NCBI GenBank assembly: GCA_022579005.1
Contig: MU401547.1
Coordinates: forward strand, 62,001 to 126,000
Direction of reading: 5' to 3'
Length of the DNA: 64,000 bases
From: Poronia punctata
Taxonomy: Eukaryota; Ascomycota; Sordariomycetes; Xylariales; Xylariaceae
Shown here piece after piece: positions 44,954 through 54,200 of this stretch. A program made the position numbers and the translations under genes. The notes beneath the pieces were generated by a model. It saw nothing but the letters and a program-made list of their open reading frames with translations. It was not told the DNA's origin and ran no database searches. Positions within the stretch are counted from its first letter, which is position 1. Each line of letters opens with the position of its first letter.

Positions 44954-46374
44954 TCGGCCGTGTCACGACACACAAACAATGAAAATAAATGTTTCCCTTG
45001 CTAAGTCTAGAACGATGTCTCCTTACTTTAGGTACAGACCTAAATACCTAGGTACCTACCCTTATTGTCTGATCCCTTTTGGCAACAGGCGAGTGGTTTC
45101 CTCACCTGTTTAGGTTTTAGGGAAGTCGCGCCAGAAATAATTAACAGCCATGAAAAGAAGAAGAAACGAGAAAGTAGAAGTAGGTATGTATTCACCTACA
45201 TAGGTACATAAACCAGCTGAAGCCCGAGTTCCTCTCTTGGCTACACTATACTGCCCTAAAGCAAAGACGCACTTGACTGGTGTGGCTTAAGCTTCCCTTT
45301 GCGGCTTCTATGCGATTAAGATGGTTGACGTATATCCTGTAAGTGCCTACCTAGTACCTCCATACATACTTCTTACACACGCTCTTACCAGAAATTGAAA
45401 GGTAGTTACAGGGTTTTGAAGGACTATCTCCTGCCTTAGGTACCTACATATGATGTCCTGATACATACGCGACATACATGATTCCATTTCGTATGGAAAG
45501 CGATGACGTAGTATACACTTACAACTGCCAACATTTTGTAGTGTATAAGTAAGTCACCACCCTATTTCTTTTCTATATATTAAGCCTCTTTATTCTGCCG
45601 CGAATCCTTTCTTGTCATGTTCTTATTCTCATTCTATTTGGATTTGCTCTCCGTGGTTATCCAGAGCTGTTGTATTCGACGTCAGATTAAATCTGTTAAG
45701 TTGACCATATGTAGAACCATATTGCTACTACAGAGATCAATGCTGTTACTATTTCCTTCCGATATACCTCATAAAGTCTGGTTTATAGGACCTACTATAA
45801 TAAATCCACTCACGCCGCCAACGACGAGCCCACCATTCACACCCAGTTCACATTTGGTTCGGCTTACACAATGGACCGGTCCCAATATTGCTCAGTGGTC
45901 ACCCGGTGTTTCGTCAGAAGTAAGTTTCCCTAGCAGACTCAGGGCGTTGCGAGGGCAAGGCGTTTATTAACAATAGGTCGTTCACAGCAGGTAGCCGCCG
46001 TCTTGCCACTGCCGATCTGCTGCCACACTCAAGATGTTCTTGGTAGATTCTGAAAGTCTTAACTCCAACATGTGCAAGATTATTTAAATGTGCGAAGAGA
46101 CTGGCAAGATCTGATGGCTGTTACCTGTTCTCGACCCGTGAAGGTCCATGGGCCGATTTACAGAGTCTAGAGATCATTTGGCAATAAGAATCCCGAGCTC
46201 GGTAGATCTGTGACTGAAGGATCCTGCCGCCTAAGAACAAGGGGTACCGGTATTGGTCTGGGGCCGAATATTCTATCCAATTCGACAGTAAAGGGCCCAT
46301 ATAGGCCCTCATTCTTTCCCAACCGCTTTCACAATGTGGTTAACCATGAACCCTTGGGCTTCTGATAGCCAGCG
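44954..46374. other. Spacer, no supported gene
   Basis: A 117-codon ATG frame at 45617-45970 contains a GTAAGT donor-like site at 45920 but has no recognised domain. A TACCTAGGTACCTACC palindromic cluster lies at 45045-45060. Confidence 0.45.
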
Positions 46375-46922
46375 ATGATGGAGCACAAGCTGAACGAACT
46401 GAGCAACCCACCAGACAATGCCAGGCTAAGCGAAGCCAATTGTGCAGGCTCCAGAGAGTTAAAAAGGCGCATTGTTGATGGCAGCCTATGGGTTCGGATC
46501 CGACAAACAGGATCGGGCGACTAGTATCAGGATATCCCCACCGCCACTTGTCGACGACAACCTACCCTCCGAATCGATTACATTTGGTTCGGCAAACCCA
46601 GCCAATGGGGCCAAAACATTGGCTCCTGGCCATAGCGCCCATGGATGGCGGCGAGGCCCAAGGTATATAAGATAATAGGTGACACTCTTCAGAATTCACC
46701 CTGCTATATAACAATGAACCCCTGGACGACTCGCAGTTCGTTTTTGACAGTCTAGACCTTGGTTTTCTCGACAAGGACGGGAGGGGGGCAAATTATTTGG
46801 GAGTTGGTATCCAGAACCTCTACCCCAAAGCCGACAACACAGCCAATGTACCCGAAAACTGTCAAGGGTGGACCTTTCAGGTCGTTCGAACCTCGCGTCC
46901 CAAAACATCATTAACGAAATAG
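46375..46922 (+). pseudogene. Run of short coding-like frames, possible gene relic
   Basis: Three consecutive plus-strand pieces in shifted frames look protein-like. They are 46375-46524 (49 codons from ATG, MMEHKLNELSNPPDNARLSE...), about 46526-46675 (...PPLVDDNLPSESITFGSANPANG...) and about 46698-46922 (NNEPLDDSQFVFDSLDLGFL, GVGIQNLYPKADNTANVPEN). No intron set I can see joins them cleanly, and no family is recognised. A TATATAAG string at 46664-46671 separates the second and third. Either a degraded gene or chance open sequence. Confidence 0.22.
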
Positions 46923-47160
46923 CCATTAGCAAATGCGAGGCATTATTGGAACCAATCCGGTAAGCGCTGGAATGTTTATGGGTTGTGCTAGATCTGCTGT
47001 TAGACCTGTACTGCGTTTGCTGTTGTGCGGTGGCCGACGGTTGCCAACGCCTAGAACATAGATAAGCAATCCTTCTGCCCTACCAAACTGTACGCGGAGT
47101 CAATGTCCTACTCGGCCCTGTGCCGCCCGGCGCCTGCATTTCTAAGTACTTAGGCTACCT
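46923..47160. other. Short spacer
   Basis: Nothing recognised between the coding-like frames and the 15-bp tandem repeat. Confidence 0.5.
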
Positions 47161-47235
47161 ACGTACTTATTACCTATGTATTTATTACTTATATACTTAT
47201 TATCTATGTACTTACTACCTATATGCCTATTACTT
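47161..47235. repeat. 15-bp tandem repeat, five copies
   Basis: Five head-to-tail 15-bp units with consensus close to ATRTACTTATTACYT, beginning at 47161, 47176, 47191, 47206 and 47221. Units alternate between ATGT and ATAT starts from the second on, suggesting a 30-bp dimer that was duplicated. Confidence 0.85.
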
Positions 47236-47912
47236 ATCATAAGATTGCAGTACTAATGCAAAGATGTGCATATTGCAAATTAACCTTGTTTTATTTAAAA
47301 AGGCAAAGAGCAAAGGGCAACGATTAAATGTTAAAGGTTAAAGGTACTTGGGGGTACGGGAGTTTTACCGGTCGGGCCGTATTGCAAGTGCATGCAGCCG
47401 CCTGCCATTGCACAACAGCAGATGCAGTATAGACCCGACAGCAGATCTAGCACAGCCCATGTTTATTAGGAAGCCCGATAGAGGGGGATGCTTTCTCTAG
47501 TGGAGCCCATTACAGTTATACCGCAGGATTAAAAGAAGTAGAACTAGAAGGATATGAGAATCTAGCACCATACCTTGTAGACAACTTCTCATGGGTAAGA
47601 CTGCAGAGCTAGAGCCCGTTATTCAAACATAACAACATTGGACAAGGCTCTTGACCGGCGGGAGGGGAGACATTTTGAAGTTACCTAACCGATAGGAAAC
47701 TAAAGGCATCTAGAGCCCAGGACAGATACATGGGGAGGTCTGAGGCAGGTGCAGACTTGTAGCCTGGCTGGCCGCCTTCTTGTCAGGGCTCTACGGAGGT
47801 ACCTAGCATAATTGTGACAAGTGGTTTGATTGATTTGGTTTGTCCCGGAGGACATTTGATCTGAACGTAATGACTGTTATACACCCCACATAATAGCCTC
47901 TACGATAGCATC
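47236..47912. other. Spacer, no gene seen
   Basis: Moderate-GC spacer between the 15-bp repeat and the AT-rich element. No frame of note. Confidence 0.5.
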
Positions 47913-47918
47913 TGAGAC

Positions 47919-49050
47919 GTTATCTCAGTACTCAGACCAGTTTAGCGCGTCTCTCTAGCTTTAAATGATACATTTGACCCACCTAGCCACCCCTCTAACT
48001 AATTATGTTTTTTTGTTATTTTTTAATGAAGGGGCCTGCGCAACTGGTCTGAGTACTTGATCAGTATAGAACCGTATATATATATACGCAAAAAACCACC
48101 TTTTTAGCTAGAAAAAATTGGAATAAAATTATTTTGCAGTTATAGGTTAAATAAAGCGCTGCTGTTATTTTGATTTTAGAATTAGCCTTTTTAAACCTAA
48201 ATTAGCTAAGATATAGCCGCTGCTACTGCTGCTGCTAGCGCTAGCTATAAGAAAAGCCTGGCATTAGCTAAGAAGTTATAAATAGCAAGGGCTTTTAGGC
48301 TAGGTTAAAGGGTTATAATTTAGCTTTTAAACTTAGCGCTAGCTAGAAAAACGGCTTTTTGCCTTTACTTTTTTAGCCTTTTATTGCTTACTAACCTAGC
48401 TTAATTAAAAAAGAAGTATACTTTAAAAATAGCTAGGTTATTTTAAATTTAATAATATAAGTTTTATTTTTATTGCATATTTTTTAGGCTAATATAAGCT
48501 AAGTATATAAGCAGTGTTTTTAACTTTTAATTTTTATATAGCTAAATTAACTTATATTAATAGTAAAAAAAAAAGAAAAAAATACTTTTAAAGGTTTTTT
48601 TAACCTAGCTAACGTTTTATATAAAACAAAATTTTAATAGCGTTTAATTTAGCTAAAATAAAAAAGAGTAGCTATAAGGATGTTTATATATATATATAAA
48701 TCAACTCTTTTTTTTTTATATTACTCCTTTATTTTTAGGTCTAAAAATAAAAAAAGAATACTTATATATAGCTAATGTTAATATATAGCCCTAAGCGTTG
48801 CTCAATTATTTTTACCTATTAATTTAAACAAGTTATTTTTGTTTATATAAAACGCGTTATATAAGGCGCGTATATATATAAGCCCTTTTTTTCGATTAAG
48901 TACTTAGACGTCTTTTATAGACCTAACACCTTTTGCCCTATATATTCTACCCTATAAATCACGTAGACGCTAAATAAAATGTATTTTCTATTTAATCAAA
49001 AAGGATAGGGCACGCTAAGCCCATAAAGGTCGTCTGAGCACTGAGATAAC
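47919..49050. mobile_element. AT-rich TIR-bounded element, decayed
   Basis: About 1.13 kb bounded by 19-bp terminal inverted repeats: GTTATCTCAGTACTCAGAC at 47919-47937 and its inverse, one mismatch, at 49032-49050. A direct TGAGAC abuts both ends (47913-47918 and 49051-49056), a candidate 6-bp target-site duplication. The interior from about 48060 is extremely AT-rich, dominated by TTAGCTA/TAGCTAA strings and poor in CA/TG, with no open frame. That composition is what repeat-induced point mutation leaves. No transposase is visible, so the superfamily is undetermined. It could be a non-autonomous copy or an autonomous one mutated beyond recognition. Confidence 0.65.
47927..48057. repeat. 131-bp inverted-repeat unit (MITE-like) nested at the element's left end
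   Basis: AGTACTCAGACCAGTT at 47927-47942 is repeated exactly in inverse orientation at 48042-48057, enclosing about 99 bp. It shares its left end with the larger element. Confidence 0.6.
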
Positions 49051-49056
49051 TGAGAC

Positions 49057-49261
49057 GTACCTGCAAGGCCCCCAGGAATATAAAATGACGATGCTATGTT
49101 AGAAAGACTAGATATAGCAAACCCCCTTAATAATGAAGAGGTATAAGCGTGCTATAGTTTTGCAAAACAAGAACACAATCTCCCTTGTAGACTTAGAAAT
49201 TTCTAAGACCTACTATAATATAATAAATAGGCATTAACCAAACCAAACACTAGGTACTTAG
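49057..49261. other. 3' spacer of the kinase gene
   Basis: AT-rich sequence to the right of the element, nothing recognised. Confidence 0.5.
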
Positions 49262-50224
49262 TTAGAATAAAACCTTGTTTGCTTTATAAATACCGGTAAT
49301 GTCCCAGTCTTGCGGCCTTGTCCGGTCCATCCAGTCCATCCAGTCCGGTGTCACCCACTGTTTCTGTGTCATAGCGTATTCCCAGTAATCTGGGTACCAT
49401 CCAGCCCATTCCCAGCCCACGATACCAGTGATAGTTCCGTCTTCGTCCACCAATATATTTTTTGGCGCCAAGTTGTCATGGGTGAAGACAGATTTGCTCG
49501 AATGGGGAAGAAGCTCTTGCAGGTCATGGCGGTGCAATGTGCCGCAATGTAACAGATATTGTTCGTAGATGCGGTTTCTAAGTGCGTTGTCGTCAAGTAG
49601 CGGTCGTGGCGGCGAGACCGTGTCTTCGATCAGAACGTTTTTGGAAGGTGAGCCGTCCGCGCAACATTGGTACAGATGGCTAAGTTCGGGCGGTTTGGGA
49701 ATGTTGCGCAGTTGGTTTACAAAGGACCAAACCTGGGTACAGGCTCGCTTCTTGCTGGCATCATCAAGCGTATCCCATACCACGTCGAGTGGGGAACCTT
49801 GTATGTACTCCATCAGGATGGTGCTGGTCCGATCACCGCTCTTGGAAGTGCTGTAACTTGAAATATGCACTTCGGGGACAGGTATGCTGGTGTGTTTCCT
49901 CACAAGATGGAGGGCTTCCTCTTCGTTTTGCTGCACATCCCAGCCGTGTTTGCTGATGTACCCCAGGTCCTGTAGTCGCACACATGCTCCCGGGCGTTTA
50001 CTGAGGAGGTTGGGGTCAAGGTATTTGAGGTGCTGACGAGGGATAACTGGGGGATCTGAAACAGGATATAGTTTGTACCACATATCCGGATCTGCCACTT
50101 TTCGATTGCGTCTTCGTTCTTGTCCAACTCTTTCTCCTTCTATCTCCGCAGCCTGTAACCAAGGTTCTGGGGTGGTTGGCTCCGATTTAATTATCGGAGA
50201 TTCGGGTTTACTAGATGAAGACAT
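49262..50224 (-). CDS. Aminoglycoside-phosphotransferase-family (APH) kinase-like protein
   Basis: Single exon, 320 residues. I chose ATG 50224 because the longer open frame upstream has no ATG. The nucleotide-lobe region reads HLVRKHTSIPVPEVHISSY and ILMEYIQGSPLDVVWDTL. The catalytic loop FTHDNLAPKNILVDEDG keeps the Asp and Asn of the APH Brenner motif. The metal-binding Asp that usually precedes WE is Gly here (GIVGWEWAGWYPDYWEYA), a change I believe recurs in fungal APH proteins. Fungal genomes carry many such genes, mostly of unknown substrate (small-molecule or protein phosphorylation). It lies 1.06 kb downstream of the polyketide synthase, same strand; a pathway link is possible but unproven. 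Confidence 0.85.
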   Translation of the reverse strand: MSSSSKPESPIIKSEPTTPEPWLQAAEIEGERVGQERRRNRKVADPDMWYKLYPVSDPPVIPRQHLKYLDPNLLSKRPGACVRLQDLGYISKHGWDVQQNEEEALHLVRKHTSIPVPEVHISSYSTSKSGDRTSTILMEYIQGSPLDVVWDTLDDASKKRACTQVWSFVNQLRNIPKPPELSHLYQCCADGSPSKNVLIEDTVSPPRPLLDDNALRNRIYEQYLLHCGTLHRHDLQELLPHSSKSVFTHDNLAPKNILVDEDGTITGIVGWEWAGWYPDYWEYAMTQKQWVTPDWMDWMDRTRPQDWDITGIYKANKVLF

Positions 50225-51282
50225 TGTAGTGAACCACCTTAGATATCCGAGGATTGGTAATGTAGAATGTAGAGGATGGATTAGGTAAATCGTTAGGTCC
50301 GGGACGTACGTGACCTGAAGTAGTTGTATCGGTGTAAGGTTTGAAGTCAAGCTTTAAGGAAGGAGTCGACAAAGAACTAGGGAAACTTAACATTTTTATA
50401 GGTAGCAATAGGCCGCGCGGATGAGAATCTCTTGGCCCGAACTAGGAGAACCCCGTAAGGAAGGAATTGTAACGCTGCAGGATTCGGACATACGGACATG
50501 TGACTATGATGATACCGTGACACAATGTTGTTGACGCCGCGGGGCCACAGACATCGAGACCTGGATGCTGGGCTCCGGGACACGGACGTGACGGGGTGCC
50601 TCAAAGTCCCCCCACACGGAGAATACCTAGGTACCTACCTAGGTAAAGTACCTACGTGTAAGCTAGTCGTAGTGGCCGCTCCAGGTGCGGCTCTAGTACG
50701 GTACTCTGCTACTATAGGTTTGCACAAACAACTTGAGGTGCAAAAGATCTAGACAGTTACATTATCTTCAATTAAATCCCTTAGATGGGATTTCCACCTT
50801 GCACAATTGTAAATACGAGCGGCGACAGGAGACCGAGTGTTGTTGTCATAGTGAGAACACAAGCCCTGAAAATCTGGGAAAAGATTATGAAAGACCAGGA
50901 TGATGCTTACTCAACCAAAGGAGTGTCTAGGAATTACATAGTGTTCCTAATATAGGTTCACGCAGCGTCTTGGCACAGTGCCCGGTGCAAATATTCAAGA
51001 GCTCGGGCTAAGGACGCCTACACCGGTTTACTGTAGACCTCCATTATTTCTACGCGTCATTATTACCTACGCACGTACAATCCAACAATGTCATGTTATC
51101 ATTTACACTCATCTTATTTCTGTACGGTACTCGTATGTCTAGGTTGTTGGGGTGTATAGTAGGCATTACGTTTAGATCAAATGTCCTCCGGGACAATCCA
51201 AGTCAATCAAACCACTTGGCACAAGGTTACATAATACAACATGCCATTACCGTTTACAGTTTACAAGAAAGATGGAAATCAT
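50225..51282. other. Spacer with kinase promoter and synthase 3' region
   Basis: No gene. A TACCTAGGTACCTACCTAGGTA palindromic cluster sits at about 50634-50655. Confidence 0.6.
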
Positions 51283-54200
51283 TCAAGCCATGGCGACGGC
51301 ACGGTGCAATATTTCGTCCACAATCCCAATCGCGCGATCCAATGCCGTGCACACATCAGTCACATATGCCGGTTTCCCAGACACTGCGAATTGAGCGTGC
51401 GTCTCCTGCACGTTACAGTGGACGTAGACACCGCGGTTGCCAGGTACCAAGAAACCCGCCTCGCCTCCCTGTATCCCAGTCTTTGGCCAATTGTCGTTTT
51501 CTTCTTCGGGAGTGAAACGCATGAATCCGATTTTGATGTCCTGGCCGGGACCACCCCGTCTTGTGGCGTCCCAGGCTGTTGTATGGAAAAGTTCCGGAAG
51601 AGGGCGTCCCTCTTTCTCCGCAGCGCCGCGAAGAGCATACAGAGGCCCTACAGCACCGTAACCACGACTGGCAGCGGCTATATTGCGGGCATGTGCAGTC
51701 GTGGCCTCGTTGAACAAAGCGCGTAACAGCGCTTCATCGTGTGATTGCGCGGCGACCGCTTCGACGAAGGCACGCGCTTCTGGGGACATTGTTTGTACCC
51801 ATTCCACTCGACCGCGTGCAAACGTGCCAAGTGTCACCTTTTCCCACGCTGGTCGGATCTCGCCGTCGACGAGGTACATGGCAAGTAATATGGTGAGGTG
51901 TGCGGTGGCATTGGGTGGTGAACGTGTCCCACGAAGGGCGGACAGGCCAAGGGCAGCGGCATCGAGGGTCCGATACTCGAGGGGACCATACGAGCGAGCA
52001 TGTGCCGATATATGCTCGATTCGCTCGTGGATGTCTGGAACTGAGGCCCAGCTGAATTCTTCGAGTGGATACGTCACTTGACTGTTCATTTCCTGGTTTA
52101 CTGGATGCGAGAGTATCGCTAGACACAGGTGAGTGTGTAAGGCACGTGCATCTAGCCCGTCAAGCTTAGTGTGCTCGTATGTTTCTGCCGATAAACCGTT
52201 TGCGGTTACGATCAACTGGAGTGTCTTGTCAAGCCACCGGTTGACCAAAGGACGCCCAGCCCCGTTGAGGAGAAACTGAGTATATCGTTCCCCAGGACCA
52301 TCGGGAGACTCGTCATCCAGGCAAACAACAAAGGCGGCGCTGTCGATGCACGACAAGGCGGCTTCGTTTTCCATCTGGCCCTCGAGGTCCTGACGATTCT
52401 TTATTCACATGGTTAGTACATATTGGACCTAGTTGTCATAGCTTGATGCGAGTCAAGGCGTCATGTGAAATTGGCAGTCACTGAAACTTACTTGGGCCCA
52501 CGAATCGCGATCATCGGCTGTCAGAGTACATATCGGTGGCATTACATCATGCGAAGCCTTCAGGATCTTTACAAAGGTGGCGTGAAGCACGGGAAGATCA
52601 AGGTGACCAGTCGCTGGAAGGCTGAGCTGGAATATATGACCACGTCGCAGAACGGCAACGGTATGATTCGGGGCACGGCGTTCCATGCAATCTACCCCGA
52701 AGCCCGGTCGGCGGGTGGCATAGAATAGCCAATCTCGTCCTTCGATTGAGAGGGGCTCACCGTTAAGTGTATCCTCGGCTATCTCGTTTCGAGTCAAGCG
52801 ACGTTCAAAGTCCACAGCAGCCGCTGTGATAATCGCCGCCCGGAGTGGCTGGGAGTGTGCTGGTGCACCGGGTGGATGAATAAAGGTAAACTGGCCAGTT
52901 TCAATGAGCGGCTCTCTCCGCTGGAGGTAAACTTGACGTTCGTAGGCATCGGCGATATCACCCGGCTCCATCCGCTGGAGTTGGCTGTGTAGCGCAGGGC
53001 CGACGCCACCGATGAAAGCACGTATTGCGAGTGAGGTGGTATTGCGTTCTTCGGCGTCGTCAATGGCAAGACGAGATTCTTCGAATAAGCTAAGTGTCTC
53101 AACGAGAGTCGGCATCGGAAGAGGAGATAGCTTAAAAAAGTCTTCATCATCGCTCAAGCCTGGAGATGTGGAAGGTGGGGTGGAGTTTGTTGACGAATTA
53201 TCACCCTCACTGTCGGTGTTCTCGTTGCTAACTTGACGGGCTGCGACAACCCGCGAACGTGAGGCCACTTTCTGAGCTAGAAAACGAATGGGCTGGTCCG
53301 TGATTATCTCCGATGACTGCAGCGACGCATCGAACTCGCGAGTGATCCAGTTTCGGAGCTCAATAGCGACAAGCGAGTCTAGCCCGAGATTGATGATGGA
53401 GCCATGGTACGCATCAACATGGGAAGGGTCAATGGAGATCAAGGTTGTTAGCTGGCTAATGATAGCCTTTGTTATAAAACTCACAACGGCTTCGAGATCG
53501 CCGCTGTTCACGATCTCACCAAATGTCCGAACTATGGACGCCGACGACAACCTATTGCCGGTCGTTTGGGTGCCTCTGACATGACAGAACAAGGCCGACT
53601 GGACATTTCCGTTCCTGGCTGACGTGTGGGAGAGCGAAGCTTGGTCAAAGCCGATGATTGCTTGACGTATCTGGGACCGACTGGATGCTGCGCCAAGTAA
53701 ACTGTCAAAATAACGCGACAATGCTTCCGATGCTATGGGTGTCAACCCTGTACGCCATAGCCCCTGCAACTTCGTCCTGTCGTTGGCTGTGTGAATCGCG
53801 TCTTCGATCCATCCGATGTTGAGCGACATGAATCCCGGTCTTTGACGGTGGGCGATGGCATCCTGCACCGCATTGCCTGCATTGTAGTTGGCTTGTCCGC
53901 TTGCACCGGTGATGACAACTGCAGAAGACAACATGAGGAAGAAGTCTAAACAGTCACCCGCAAAAGCCCTTTGGAGATTTAGTGTTCCTTGTATTTTGGG
54001 CATGGTTACTGGTTTGAACTTTTCGAACGTCATGGTCTCGAGGGTATGATCCTGTCGTCGTCAGTGTTGGGCGTCTTCGAGTGCCATTTGGGCCTACTCA
54101 ATGAGTACCTAACTTACCTGAAGGTAGACTGCCGACTGGATGACTCCGCGTACTGGGGACAGGCCCCAATCTTCAAGCTTCCGCGCTGCCCTGGAGACAT

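Noticed and set aside
51283..52374. Carnitine acyltransferase as an independent gene next to the synthase
   Set aside because: The N-terminal part of the same domain is encoded in the ACP exon (from about residue 2347), and a clean 102-nt intron joins both in frame.
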